From contig NZ_VFPS01000004.1 in NCBI RefSeq assembly GCF_006716815.1, forward strand, positions 1-64,000: a stretch of 64,000 nucleotides of DNA, in the 5' to 3' direction. The notes beneath the pieces were generated by a model. That model ran no database searches. It saw nothing but the letters and a program-made list of their open reading frames with translations, and was not told where the DNA came from. Made by a program: the position numbers and the translations under genes. Of the stretch, positions 27,055 through 35,862 are shown in pieces. Position 1 is the first letter of the stretch, and each line of letters begins with the position of its first letter. The DNA is from Microbacterium lacticum (GTDB taxonomy: Bacteria > Actinomycetota > Actinomycetes > Actinomycetales > Microbacteriaceae).

Positions 27055-27795
27055 ATGAGCGTCTGTCCGACCGCCCCCACCACCCGCGAGGGCGTGCGGG
27101 CCGTCATCCAGTGCGCCATGGACATCGAGGCAGGACCCTTCCTGGACGCACTGGGCCCGGATGCCCGCACCACTGCCATCGGGCAGGTGGAACGCCACCG
27201 CCAGACCTTCACCACGGGAACCCTGGACGGGTCCACGGTGCTGGTCGTCGTCTCCGGGATTGGTCTGGCCAACGCCGCCTCCGCCACCGCCCGCGCCCTG
27301 ATGATGGTCGATCCCGACGTGGTGATCGCCGCGGGCACCACGGGCGGACTTGCCCCGGACGTCGAGGTCGGAGACGTCGTGGTGGGGACCTCCACCACCT
27401 ACAACGACGCCGACGCGACGGCCTTCGGCTACGTGCGCGGCCAGATCCCGCGTATGCCCGTGGACCACCGCTCCCCGGAGTTGGCGGTGCTGAAGGCCGA
27501 GAACCTCTCCCGCCATGTCAGCCAGCGGGTGCGGGTCGGGCAGGTCGTGTCCGGGGACTCCTTCGTCACCGCCGCCAATGTCGGGTCCATGCGTGCGGAG
27601 TTTCCCCAGGCCCTGGCCACCGACATGGAGACCGCCGCCCTGGCCCAGGTCTGCTTCGGCGAGGGTGTCGGCTGGGTGTCGGTGCGCGCGGTGTCCGACC
27701 TGTGCGGTCCGCGCGCCGACCAGGACTTCCACATGGACTCCACGCGCGCCGCGCGCTTCAGTTACGAGGCCGTGCGCGCCTACCTCTCCATGTGA
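27055..27795 (+). CDS. mtnN: 5'-methylthioadenosine/S-adenosylhomocysteine nucleosidase
   Basis: A 246-residue nucleosidase that makes adenine plus S-ribosylhomocysteine (the LuxS substrate) or methylthioribose. It has AVIQCAMDIEAGPFL at the start with the ME/IE glutamate region, VVSGIGLANAASATARALMM, VIAAGTTGGLAPDVEVGDVV, TDMETAALAQVCFGEGV with the ribose-binding ME(T/S) motif, and VRAVSDLCG with the catalytic Asp. GAGGAGTCCC precedes the ATG. With luxS it forms the complete two-step SAH detoxification and AI-2 route. Confidence 0.92.
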   Translation: MSVCPTAPTTREGVRAVIQCAMDIEAGPFLDALGPDARTTAIGQVERHRQTFTTGTLDGSTVLVVVSGIGLANAASATARALMMVDPDVVIAAGTTGGLAPDVEVGDVVVGTSTTYNDADATAFGYVRGQIPRMPVDHRSPELAVLKAENLSRHVSQRVRVGQVVSGDSFVTAANVGSMRAEFPQALATDMETAALAQVCFGEGVGWVSVRAVSDLCGPRADQDFHMDSTRAARFSYEAVRAYLSM

Positions 27796-27869
27796 GGAGG
27801 GAGGACGGCCGGGAGACTGCGGGAGGAAGCCGCGGAGGGAGTTCGCGGAGGGAGTTCGCGGAGGGCGGC

Positions 27870-28378
27870 TCGCCGAGGAGGCATCCGCGGCCGCACGGGA
27901 CGTCCTGGTCGATTCCGCGGGGATCTCTGACGAGGAACACGGCAATCCGATCGACCCTCGCGCTGCCCGTGTGCTGCGCGAGGCCGGCCACCGTGTTCCT
28001 GACCACCGTGCTCGGCAGGTGAGTGCCGCAGAGCTGGACTCCTGGGACCTGGTCCTGGCGATGACCCGCCAGCACCTGCGGGCCCTGGAACGCCTGGCGG
28101 AACGCGTCGGGGTGGAGGTCATCCCCGATGCCCCCGGCGGGGAACGGGGTGTCGTGGACCTGCGGATGTACCGCTCCTACGATCCACTCCTGGGTGCAGC
28201 GGGCAGCACGGGAGACGCCGCGGCCCACCCGTCACGGGACATCCCCGCCGACTGGGACGTGCCCGACCCGTGGTACGGCGGTCACGAGGACTTCGTGGAG
28301 ACGCTGCATCTCATCGAGAGGGTGAGTCCCGCCCTCGTCGACCACCTCCGCGACCTGCGCGACGGGCCCCGCCCCTGA
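27870..28378 (+). pseudogene. Low molecular weight protein-tyrosine phosphatase lacking its P-loop
   Basis: The frame has VLVDSAGISDEEHGNPIDPR, LDSWDLVLAMTRQHLRALER, the acid motif DVPDPWYGGHEDF and LIERVSPALVDHL, so it is the C-terminal three quarters of an LMW phosphatase of the Wzb/Ptp type. The N-terminal C-x5-R-S P-loop is missing, so it cannot be catalytic. Just upstream, at 27835-27870, the unit GTTCGCGGAGGGA is tandemly repeated about three times, which may mark the deletion joint. Confidence 0.8.
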
Positions 28379-28977
28379 TGCCCGGTCGGCACATTCGCGC
28401 CAGCGCGACCCGTTCTCGGCGTCCCGCCTCCCGGCGCACTTCCCCCGGCCGCGGCTCCTCGCGGCGCAGGCCCTCGCGTCGGCGCAGGTCCGAGGGGGAC
28501 AGTGCCGCCTCCATCCTCACCAAGGCGGCCCAGGGCTGCGGCGTGAGCCCCAAGGCACTGTTGGTGATCCTGCAGAAGGAACAGGGTCTGGTCACGGCAT
28601 CCGGCCCCGCGCTGGTCCCCTCCCGCTACCGCTCCGCCATGGGCTACGCATGTCCCGACACTGCGACCTGCAACGATGACTTCAGCGGGTTCGCCCGCCA
28701 AGTCTGGTTCGCCGCCCACCAGTTCCGCGTCTACGAGGGCGATCCCGGCCACTTCAGCTTCCGGGCAGGTGAGACCAGGCCGGTGCTGTTCAACCCGGAT
28801 CCCGACTGCGGGTCACGGGTGGTCACCATGGAGAACCAGGCCACGGCGGGGCTCTACAACTACACGCCCTACCAGCCCGACGACGCTGCGCTGTCAGGCT
28901 CCGGCTCCAGCTGTTCGAGCGGGGGGAACCTCAACTTCTTCGCCTACTGGAAGGCCTGGTTCGGGGACACCCACTGA
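28378..28977 (+). pseudogene. C-terminal part of a secreted hemagglutinin-like actinobacterial protein
   Basis: From about residue 38 the frame reads ASILTKAAQGCGVSPKALLV, ILQKEQGLVTASGPALVPSR, AMGYACPDTATCNDDFSGFA, TMENQATAGLYNYTPYQPDD and NFFAYWKAWFG. This matches the conserved C-terminal module of secreted actinobacterial proteins annotated as hemagglutinin or lytic-transglycosylase-like. The signal peptide and N-terminal domain are replaced by an Arg/Ser-rich run, so it is most likely a fragment. It starts within the stop codon of the phosphatase fragment (TGATG). Confidence 0.6.
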
Positions 28978-29217
28978 GGGGTGGACGACCGACCGCGCGC
29001 GCGAACTCGGTGGTTCCTCCCCACACTGTAAGCCCACCCCGGAGCTCCCGGACAGCGCCGGGGGCCCCGGAGGACTCCTGCGGGTGACTCCAGCGCGGCC
29101 CACTGTGTCCCCGGGGCCCTCAGACGTGGGCGGGCGCGGGCCTGCCTGGCCGGGTCGCCTCCTCCAGCAGCTCCAGGACGTGGCGGTACTCCGAACCGGT
29201 CGCGCTCGCGGGCGCGC
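28978..29217. other. Island right edge, no gene seen
   Basis: High-GC, low-complexity sequence without a frame I can support. The core gene order resumes with upp directly after it, so the island boundary lies here or inside the preceding fragment. Confidence 0.4.
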
Positions 29218-29850
29218 TCAGACGGTGCCGTACAGCCGGTCTCCCGCGTCGCCGAGGCCGGGCACGATGTAGCCCTTCTCGTTGAGGCCCTCGTCGAGGG
29301 CGCCGAGCACGAGGGTCACGTCGCGGTCGCCGACCTGCTCCTGGATCTTCGCGACGCCCTCGGGGGCGGCGAGGATGCAGATCGCGGTGACGTCCTGTGC
29401 GCCGCGCGCGAAGAGGAAGTCGATGGCCGCGCCGAGCGAGCCGCCGGTGGCGAGCATCGGGTCGAGCACGAAGCACTGGCGGTCGCTGAGGTCTTCGGGC
29501 AGGCGCTCCGCGTACGTGTACGGCTGCAGGGTCTCTTCGTCGCGCGCCATGCCGAGGAAGCCGATCTCGGCGGTGGGGAGGAGCTTCACCATGCCGTCGA
29601 GCATGCCGAGCCCGGCGCGCAGGATCGGCACCACGAGGGGGCGCGGCTCCGAGATCCGCACGCCCGTCGTCGTGGTCACGGGGGTCTGGATCTCGATCTC
29701 CTCGACCCGCACGTTCCGGGTGGCCTCGTAGGCGAGGAGGGTCAGCAGCTCCTCGGTGAGCTGGCGGAACACCGGCGAGGGGGTGCGCTCGTCGCGCAGC
29801 ACCGTCAGCTTGTGGGTGATGAGGGGGTGATCGGCAACGTGCACGCGCAT
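29218..29850 (-). CDS. upp: Uracil phosphoribosyltransferase
   Basis: A 210-residue enzyme that salvages uracil to UMP with PRPP. It has [40 protein letters not shown], the PRPP loop [20 protein letters not shown] and the C-terminal [13 protein letters not shown] that binds uracil. Length and motifs are standard. TAGGCT at 29858-29863 lies 7 nt before the ATG, which suggests a leaderless transcript. It is divergent from tadA. Confidence 0.96.
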   Translation of the reverse strand: MRVHVADHPLITHKLTVLRDERTPSPVFRQLTEELLTLLAYEATRNVRVEEIEIQTPVTTTTGVRISEPRPLVVPILRAGLGMLDGMVKLLPTAEIGFLGMARDEETLQPYTYAERLPEDLSDRQCFVLDPMLATGGSLGAAIDFLFARGAQDVTAICILAAPEGVAKIQEQVGDRDVTLVLGALDEGLNEKGYIVPGLGDAGDRLYGTV

Positions 29851-29958
29851 GGCATCCAGCCTACGGCGTCGGGGCGCCCCGACTCAGCCCTCGGGCTCCG
29901 GAGCGAGGTTCGGGCCGATCCGCCGATCCGGCGCTCGCCGCGCCTCTACGCTGGACCG

Positions 29959-30426
29959 GTGACCCTTCCGACGCCGCCCGCCGACGACGCGGCGATGGGC
30001 CGCGCCCTCGCGCTCGCCGCGGAGGCCGCCGTCGCCGGCGAGATCCCGGTCGGTGCCGTCGTGATGGATGCCTCGGGCACGCGCCTCGGCGAGGGACGCA
30101 ATCTGCGCGAAGAGACCCACGATCCCACCGCTCACGCCGAGATCGTCGCCCTGCGGGCAGCCGCGGAGTCGCTCGGCTCGTGGAACCTCGAGGGCTGCAC
30201 GCTCACCGTGACGCTCGAGCCCTGTGTGATGTGCGCGGGTGCGATCCTGCAGGCGCGCGTCGGCCGGGTGGTGTTCGGCGCCTGGGACGAGAAGGCCGGG
30301 GCGGCGGGCTCGGTCTACGACGTGCTGCGCGATCGGCGGCTGCCCGTGCGGGCCGAAGTCGTCGGCGGCGTGCGCGAAACCGAGTCTCAGGCGCTCCTGC
30401 GGGCCTTCTTCGACCCGCGCCGCTGA
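29959..30426 (+). CDS. tadA: tRNA-specific adenosine deaminase
   Basis: The 155-residue protein deaminates A34 to inosine in tRNA-Arg. The zinc/proton-shuttle motif THAEIVALRAAAE (H-A-E) and the second zinc motif EPCVMCAGAI (P-C-x-x-C) are present, with GAWDEKAGAAGSVYDVLRD typical of TadA. The GTG at 29959 is chosen over upstream starts because TACGCT lies 6 nt before it, the leaderless pattern, and homology begins there. Confidence 0.93.
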   Translation: MTLPTPPADDAAMGRALALAAEAAVAGEIPVGAVVMDASGTRLGEGRNLREETHDPTAHAEIVALRAAAESLGSWNLEGCTLTVTLEPCVMCAGAILQARVGRVVFGAWDEKAGAAGSVYDVLRDRRLPVRAEVVGGVRETESQALLRAFFDPRR

Positions 30427-30451
30427 CGCCGCGGCCTGGCCGGCGGGCTGC

Positions 30452-31564
30452 TCAGTCCGACGAGCTGAGGATGATGGTCTCGGTCGGCGGCGCCGGGTCG
30501 GCGGGCCGTCCGATGTAGCCGATCACCTCGAGCAGTGCGCGCCGGAACAGGGCCGGACGCTCGAGGTGCGGCGAGTGCCCGACGCCCTCCAGCACGACCT
30601 CCGTGACCGTGCCGCCGGCGGCACGGTAGGCGTCGAGCACGTCGCGGGTCTGCGACACCATCGGCTGCGCGGGGGCGATCTCCTCGCCCGGCCAGCCGGG
30701 GATCACGCCGATGGCGCCGAGGTGGTTGAGATCGAAGAACGAGGCATCCGAGACGATGGCATCCACGGTGCCGTGCACCCACAGCACCGGCGGCTTCACG
30801 GCGAGATCGACGATGCCCGAGGTGTTGAAGTAGCCCGGCGCCATCGTGTTGAGCACGCCGATCTTTCCGGCCGCGAACCCCGGCCAGTTTGGGCTCTCCA
30901 CGCCGTCGCCGGGGTAGTTGCCGACCGCCGTGGATGTCGTGTTCATCGACTCGACCCAGAGGTCTTCGTGCTCGCTCGTGTAGCCCGGTGCGACGTAGCC
31001 GGAGCGGAAGACGTTCCGGGGTGAGGTGGGGGCGTCGTCGGTGGTGTCGCGGTCGGTGAGTCGCTGCACGAAGTCGGCGTTCGCCCCGCCGGCTCCGGTG
31101 CCCGCGTCGTCGTCGGTGAGGCGTGAACCGTCGCGGCGCGTGCCGCCGAACCCGTAGGGCGAGACGGGGGCCTGCAGGGTGAGCGAGAGCGCCGGGTGGT
31201 CGAGCGCGTACTGCATGACGACGCCGCCGCCCATCGACCAGCCGACGAGGTGGGCCGTCTCGATGCCGAGCGCGACGAGGGTGGAGCGCACGTCGTCGCT
31301 GAAGTCGCGAACACCGCGGGTCGCGTCGACCGGCAGGCTCTCGGTCTCGCCGAACCCGCGCAGGTCGATCGCGATGACCCGCAGATCGCTCGGCAGATCC
31401 TGCATGAGCTCCTGCCAGAACAGGCTCGACGAGACGTTGCCGTGCACGAGCACGACCGTCTGCTCCGGCGCGGTGGCCGGGTCGTCGCCTGCCCGCTCGA
31501 GGATGTTCACGGTCAGCCGATCGGTGTCGATGAGGCGCGAGGTGATGCCGTCCAGGAGGGTCAT
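30452..31564 (-). CDS. Alpha/beta hydrolase
   Basis: A 370-residue alpha/beta hydrolase fold protein. The oxyanion strand is VVLVHGNVSSSLFWQELMQD, RGFGETESLP follows, the nucleophile elbow is GWSMGG, the acid is probably Asp in WVHGTVDAIVSD, and the histidine is in VGHSPHLERP. No signal peptide is seen. The substrate is unknown; the fold and motifs resemble haloalkane dehalogenase/epoxide hydrolase-like esterases. TAGGAT lies 6 nt before the ATG. It is divergent from proC. Confidence 0.85.
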   Translation of the reverse strand: MTLLDGITSRLIDTDRLTVNILERAGDDPATAPEQTVVLVHGNVSSSLFWQELMQDLPSDLRVIAIDLRGFGETESLPVDATRGVRDFSDDVRSTLVALGIETAHLVGWSMGGGVVMQYALDHPALSLTLQAPVSPYGFGGTRRDGSRLTDDDAGTGAGGANADFVQRLTDRDTTDDAPTSPRNVFRSGYVAPGYTSEHEDLWVESMNTTSTAVGNYPGDGVESPNWPGFAAGKIGVLNTMAPGYFNTSGIVDLAVKPPVLWVHGTVDAIVSDASFFDLNHLGAIGVIPGWPGEEIAPAQPMVSQTRDVLDAYRAAGGTVTEVVLEGVGHSPHLERPALFRRALLEVIGYIGRPADPAPPTETIILSSSD

Positions 31565-31637
31565 GACGGCATCCTACCCCCGCCCCCTAGGGACCTGAAT
31601 GGACTCTCAGTTAGCCGGGATCCGTAGGATGGATGCC

Positions 31638-32471
31638 ATGGCTCAGACCCTCCCCACGATCGCGATCCTCGGTGCCGGTTCGATGGGAGGAGCCATCGCG
31701 ACGGGGCTCGCCCGCTCCGGTCGCGCCCCCCGCGTGACCGTCACCAACCGCAGCGCCGCGAAGGCCGAGACCCTCGCCGGACTCGAGGGCGTGACCTCCG
31801 TCGCGCTGGCCGACGCCCCGGACGCCAACCTCGCCGCCGCCGCGGCTGCCGACATCGTGCTCGTCGGGGTGAAGCCGGTCATGGTGTCCGATCTGCTGCG
31901 CGAGATCGCGCCCGCGCTCCGGCCCGGAACGATCGTCGTGAGCCTCGCGGCCGGCGTCACCCTCGCGACCTTCGAGGCGATCGTCGGCGACGGGGTGCCC
32001 GTCGTGCGCGCGATGCCGAACACCCCCGCCGTCGTCGGGAAGGCGGTGACCGGCGTGTCGGCCGGCACCGCGGCATCCTCCGACGACGTCGCGCTCGTGC
32101 GCGCGCTGTTCGAGACGTGCGGCGTGGTGATCGAGGTGCCCGAGGCGCAGATCGACGCGCTGTCGTCGATCTCGGGGTCGGGGCCGGCGTACGTGTTCCT
32201 GCTGATCGAGGAGTTCACCGAGGCGGCGCGCGGCAAGGGTTTCAGCGATGCCGATGCGCGCCTCATGGCCGAGCAGACCTTCATCGGCGCCGCCGCGCTG
32301 CTGGATGCCACGGGGGAGGATCCGGCGGAGCTCCGCCGCAAGGTCACGAGCCCGAAGGGAACGACCGAGCGCGCCGTCGCGGTGCTGCAGGGCGCCAACC
32401 TCGCCGGGCTCTTCTCCGAGGCGACCGACGCCGCCGTCGCCCGCGCCAAGGAGCTCGCCGCCGGCGCCTGA
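31638..32471 (+). CDS. proC: Pyrroline-5-carboxylate reductase
   Basis: The enzyme makes the last step of proline synthesis, reducing pyrroline-5-carboxylate with NAD(P)H. The 277-residue protein has the Rossmann motif ILGAGSMGGAIATGLARSG, VRAMPNTPAVVGKAVTGVSA and the proline-binding signature SSISGSGPAYVFLLIEEFTE with a C-terminal TSPKGTTERAV. TAGGAT lies 7 nt before the ATG at 31638, so I prefer this to the ATG at 31629. Confidence 0.95.
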   Translation: MAQTLPTIAILGAGSMGGAIATGLARSGRAPRVTVTNRSAAKAETLAGLEGVTSVALADAPDANLAAAAAADIVLVGVKPVMVSDLLREIAPALRPGTIVVSLAAGVTLATFEAIVGDGVPVVRAMPNTPAVVGKAVTGVSAGTAASSDDVALVRALFETCGVVIEVPEAQIDALSSISGSGPAYVFLLIEEFTEAARGKGFSDADARLMAEQTFIGAAALLDATGEDPAELRRKVTSPKGTTERAVAVLQGANLAGLFSEATDAAVARAKELAAGA

Positions 32472-32495
32472 CTCTCCCCGCCCGGCCCCGAGCCC

Positions 32496-32568
32496 CGCGA
32501 GAAACCACCTCCCTCCCCGAGAAATCAGGTGTGCCGTGGTTTCTCGGGGGTGAAGTGGTTTCTCGGCG
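32496..32568. repeat. Long inverted repeat between convergent proC and trkA
   Basis: Arms 32496-32527 and 32535-32568 pair over about 30 bases. Each arm contains two copies of a GAGAAA(C/T)CA motif, with the complement TGGTTTCTC in the other. It is probably a bidirectional terminator or a nucleoid protein site. Confidence 0.6.
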
Positions 32569-32610
32569 TGAAGTCCCGACCCCGCGCGACCGCCCGGGCG
32601 GCGGCGCGGG

Positions 32611-33282
32611 TCAGCGATCGAGCGAGGCGAACCGCTCGATGTCGCTGCTGGTGCCCGCCACGATGATCAGGTCGTGGTTGGTGACCACGGTGTCCTCCTC
32701 CGCGTAGCGGAAGGGCTTGCCCGGGCTCTTCACCCCCACGATGGTCACGTTGTACTTCGAGCGCACGCCCGACTCTTTCAGGCTGATGCCGCGGATGAAC
32801 TTCGGCGGGTACATCTTCGCCAGCACGAAGTCGTCGTCGAAGCGGATGAAGTCGAGCATCCGCCCCGAGACGAGGTGCGCGACGCGCTCGCCGGCCTCGC
32901 GCTCCGGGTAGATCACGTGGTTCGCGCCGACGCGGGCGAGGATCTTGCCGTGGCTCTGCGAGACGGCCTTCGCCCAGATCTGCGGCACCTTCAGGTCGAC
33001 CAGGTTCGCCGTGATGAGAACGGATGCCTCGATCGACGACCCGACCGCGACGACCGCCACCTGGAAGTCCTGCGCCCCGATCTGCTTGAGCGCCTCGATG
33101 TTCCTGGCATCCGCCTGCACCGTGTGGGTGACCCGCTCCGACCACTTCTGCACGAGGTCGAGGTTCTCGTCGATCGCGAGCACCTCGCGGTCGAGGCGGT
33201 CGAGTTCGCCGGCGCACGCGGCACCGAAGCGGCCGAGGCCGATCACGAGGACGGGAGCGTCGCTCCTGAGTTGTTCAACCAC
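32611..33282 (-). CDS. trkA: TrkA-type potassium uptake regulator
   Basis: A 223-residue cytosolic subunit that gates the TrkH channel in response to nucleotides. The RCK_N domain has PVLVIGLGRFGAACAGELDR and the acidic IDENLDLVQKWSE at the second strand. The RCK_C domain spans about residues 135-223. GTG at 33282 is chosen; a TTG 12 nt upstream overlaps the trkH stop and is a possible alternative. It is downstream of and nearly overlapping trkH, so the two are co-transcribed. Confidence 0.92.
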   Translation of the reverse strand: MVEQLRSDAPVLVIGLGRFGAACAGELDRLDREVLAIDENLDLVQKWSERVTHTVQADARNIEALKQIGAQDFQVAVVAVGSSIEASVLITANLVDLKVPQIWAKAVSQSHGKILARVGANHVIYPEREAGERVAHLVSGRMLDFIRFDDDFVLAKMYPPKFIRGISLKESGVRSKYNVTIVGVKSPGKPFRYAEEDTVVTNHDLIIVAGTSSDIERFASLDR

Positions 33283-33290
33283 GGTGCTGC

Positions 33291-34733
33291 TCAACCAACG
33301 ATCGGCCTCTCGACGGGCAGCGAATAGTGCTGCGATCGGTTCGTCGCAGCCACCGCTGCGGCGAGAGTCACTGTACCAACGCGGCCCATGAACATCGTCA
33401 GCGCGAGCACGTACACGGCCGGATCGGGGAGGTTCGCTGTAAGCCCCGTCGACAGCCCCACGGTCGCGAATCCCGAGATCACGTCGAACAGCACGTCCTC
33501 GATCGGCGCTTTCGTGATCTGGCCGATCGTGATCGTCGAGATCGCGCAGATCGTGGCGCCCCACGCGACGACCGACAGCGCGACCCGCTGCACGTCGCTC
33601 GGGATGCGCCGACCGAATGCCTGCACGCTCGGGCGGCCCTTCGCCTCCGACCAGACAGCGAGCGCGAGCACCGCGAGCGTCGTCACCTTGATGCCGCCGG
33701 CCGTCGAGGCCGACCCGCCGCCGACGAACATCAGCATCGATCCGACGACCAGCGACGACCCGTTCAGCTGCGAGATGTCGATGATCGAGAAGCCTCCCGA
33801 GCGGGTCATCGCCGAGAGGAAGAATGCCTGGAAGGTGGTGTCCCAGGCATCCATGCTCCCGAACGTCTCGGGGTTGTCGTACTCGAGCAGGAGGAACGCG
33901 CCGGCGCCGACGAAGAAGAGGATCACCGTCGTGATGACGGTGAGCTTGGCGTGCAGCGACCACCGTCGCACGTGGAAGTGGTGACGCCACAGCGTGAAGA
34001 TGACGGGGAACCCGATCGACCCGAGGAACACGCCGATCATCAGCACGGTGAGGAAGAAGTAGTCGTGCGCGAACGGCGTGAGCCCACCGGCGTTGGGGGA
34101 GAACCCGGTGTTCGTGAACGCCATCGCTGAATAGAACGGCGCCTCCCACAGTGCCGTCACCGGGTCAACGCCATTGATCAGCAACGATGGATATAGCAGG
34201 ATCGCGAGCGCCGCCTCGATGACGAGGGTCGACAGTGCGACGGTCGACAGCAGCTGGCCCACCTCACCCAGGCGCACGGCCTGCCCCTCGTTGACCGGGC
34301 CGCCGTGGGCGCGCAGCGGGTTCGTGTCGGCCGCGGCGATGAGCTTCGCCCGCAGCCCGAGGCGCTTCGAGATGACGAGACCCAGAATGGATGCCAGGGT
34401 CAGGACACCGAGCGCGCCGACGTTCACCCCGATGTAGACGAGCACATGCCCGAACGGCGACCAGTGCGTCGCCATGTCGACGGTCGACAGGCCCGTCACG
34501 CAGATCGTCGAGACGGCGGTGAACAGGGCGTCGGCGAACGGCGTGCGGGTGCCGTCGGCCGATGCCGCCGGCAACGAGAACAGGGCCGTGAACAGCAGGA
34601 TGAGCGCGAGGAAGACGAGGACGGCGAACCGAGACGGCGAGGCCATCGCCAATTCGCGCAGTCCGTGACCGAAACGGGTGGCGGATGCGGCCAGGCGCCG
34701 CCCGGCGCGGACGACGACGGAGTCCTCCGCCAT
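33291..34733 (-). CDS. trkH: TrkH/KtrB-type potassium channel subunit
   Basis: A 480-residue membrane protein with four M1-P-M2 repeats. The selectivity-filter-like segments include DALFTAVSTICVTGLSTVDM, FYSAMAFTNTGFSPNAGGLT, FFLSAMTRSGGFSIIDISQL and VISGFATVGLSTGLTANLPD, each with the glycine of the filter. GAGGAGGCGGTC precedes the ATG, so this gene has a classical leader. With TrkA it forms the potassium uptake pair. Confidence 0.95.
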   Translation of the reverse strand: MAEDSVVVRAGRRLAASATRFGHGLRELAMASPSRFAVLVFLALILLFTALFSLPAASADGTRTPFADALFTAVSTICVTGLSTVDMATHWSPFGHVLVYIGVNVGALGVLTLASILGLVISKRLGLRAKLIAAADTNPLRAHGGPVNEGQAVRLGEVGQLLSTVALSTLVIEAALAILLYPSLLINGVDPVTALWEAPFYSAMAFTNTGFSPNAGGLTPFAHDYFFLTVLMIGVFLGSIGFPVIFTLWRHHFHVRRWSLHAKLTVITTVILFFVGAGAFLLLEYDNPETFGSMDAWDTTFQAFFLSAMTRSGGFSIIDISQLNGSSLVVGSMLMFVGGGSASTAGGIKVTTLAVLALAVWSEAKGRPSVQAFGRRIPSDVQRVALSVVAWGATICAISTITIGQITKAPIEDVLFDVISGFATVGLSTGLTANLPDPAVYVLALTMFMGRVGTVTLAAAVAATNRSQHYSLPVERPIVG

Positions 34734-34811
34734 GACCGCCTCCTCTCCTCGTTCGCTGCCGCTGGGTCGTTGTCATGGTACTCGGGCGGCGGCGCGGGCT
34801 AACCTAAGGGC

Positions 34812-35222
34812 ATGGCGGACATCTTCGACGTGATCGCCGACGGTACCCGTCGGGACATCCTGCAGCTTCTGCGCGAGCGAGCGGCCTCGGGCGAGCACGG
34901 CACGAGCGTCTCGCAGATCGTCAACCAGCTCGGTGTCAGCCAGCCGACCGTGTCGAAGCATCTGAAGGTGTTGCGCGAGGCGGAGCTCGTCTCGGTGCGC
35001 GAAGAGGGCCAGCATCGCTACTACAGCCTGTCGACCGCGCCGCTCGACGAGGTGGATGACTGGCTGGTCCCCTTCTTCGACGACGGCATCGCCGCCGCCG
35101 ACGCTGCGGCCGGCACCGGGCTGACCGACTCGGCCGCGGCTGCCGCCGACCTGGTGGGGCGCGCCGCGGCATCCACCAAGCACGCCTTCGAGAGTGTGCT
35201 GAAGAAGATCCCCGGCCGCTGA
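34812..35222 (+). CDS. ArsR-family winged-helix regulator
   Basis: A 136-residue regulator. DVIADGTRRDILQLLRE and the recognition helix SQIVNQLGVSQPTVSKHLKV with LVSVREEGQHRYYSL form the winged helix. The C-terminal Ala-rich tail of about 40 residues is longer than usual. No metal-binding Cys pair is seen, so it is probably not a metal sensor. TAACCT lies 6 nt before the ATG. It is divergent from trkH, which may be its target, but no operator could be assigned. Confidence 0.88.
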   Translation: MADIFDVIADGTRRDILQLLRERAASGEHGTSVSQIVNQLGVSQPTVSKHLKVLREAELVSVREEGQHRYYSLSTAPLDEVDDWLVPFFDDGIAAADAAAGTGLTDSAAAAADLVGRAAASTKHAFESVLKKIPGR

Positions 35223-35255
35223 ACCGGCACAGGTTCATCACAGCGTTCACATCGG

Positions 35256-35285
35256 TTTACACGCGTATCATCGGCCCCCTAGGCT
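35256..35285 (+). promoter_or_regulatory. Promoter of the BldC-type HTH gene
   Basis: TTTACA (35256-35261) and TAGGCT (35280-35285) are spaced by 18 bp, a good housekeeping sigma match, about 65 nt before the start codon. Confidence 0.55.
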
Positions 35286-35350
35286 GAGCAGGCGGCGCGG
35301 TCATGCGCCGCAGGACTCGGGGGAGTCCGGGATTCGGGGGATCAGAAGAC

Positions 35351-35542
35351 ATGGCAGAACTGTCGGACGTGCGCTTTCTCACCGTCGCCGAGGTGGCGGA
35401 ACTCATGCGGGTGTCGAAGATGACCGTCTACCGCCTCGTGCATTCGGGCGAGCTGCCGGCTGTGCGGTTCGGCCGCAGCTATCGCCTGCCCGAGACGGCC
35501 GTCACCGAGGCCCTGCAACGGCCTATCGCCGACGTCGGCTAG
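35351..35542 (+). CDS. BldC/excisionase-type HTH protein
   Basis: A 63-residue protein that is almost entirely a MerR-type winged helix: RFLTVAEVAELMRVSKMTVY then RLVHSGELPAVRFGRSYRLP. Proteins of this type include BldC-like developmental regulators and phage excisionases. Its place before the bS22 gene in core DNA favours a chromosomal regulator. The leader between promoter and start is GC-rich with a purine stretch. Confidence 0.85.
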   Translation: MAELSDVRFLTVAEVAELMRVSKMTVYRLVHSGELPAVRFGRSYRLPETAVTEALQRPIADVG

Positions 35543-35625
35543 ACTGTTCCGAGGGCATTTTTCGTGATGCCCGTTCCCGGGCGCGAAAGATCCGCGTCCA
35601 GACCCCTGACATAGTGAGGTTTTCC

Positions 35626-35724
35626 GTGGGTTCTGTCATCAAGAAGCGCCGCAAGCGCATGGCGAAGAAGAAGCACCGCAAGCTGCTTCGCAAGACTCGC
35701 CACCAGCGCCGCAACAAGAAGTGA
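35626..35724 (+). CDS. Ribosomal protein bS22 / AURKAIN-type basic peptide
   Basis: A 32-residue, very basic peptide, VGSVIKKRRKRMAKKKHRKL then LRKTRHQRRNKK. The sequence matches the small actinobacterial ribosomal protein bS22, often annotated AURKAIN-interacting or 30S ribosomal protein, which sits near the decoding region of the small subunit. It starts at GTG 35626 with GAGG 6 nt upstream and is followed by a clear terminator. Confidence 0.9.
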   Translation: MGSVIKKRRKRMAKKKHRKLLRKTRHQRRNKK

Positions 35725-35753
35725 GCGGCCCTGGATTCTGAGTAATCTGCACC

Positions 35754-35788
35754 GAGCGCCTGTCCGTCTGGACGGGCGCTTCGTGTTT
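35754..35788 (+). terminator. Terminator of the bS22 gene
   Basis: AGCGCC-GTCC pairs with GGAC-GGCGCT around GTCT, with single-base bulges, followed by TCGTGTTT. Confidence 0.75.
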
Positions 35789-35862
35789 CCGGCCCCGGTC
35801 GGTCCCCGACCCCGTCTTGGTCTCCGAGCCTGTCTTGGTCTCCGAGCCTGTCGAGGGGCAGG

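Noticed and set aside
35813-35850. 18-bp direct repeat as a regulatory site before the glutaredoxin gene
   Set aside because: TCTCCGAGCCTGTCTTGG is repeated in tandem, but it resembles a common intergenic repeat of the genus (GAGCCTGTCGAGG) and nothing ties it to regulation.
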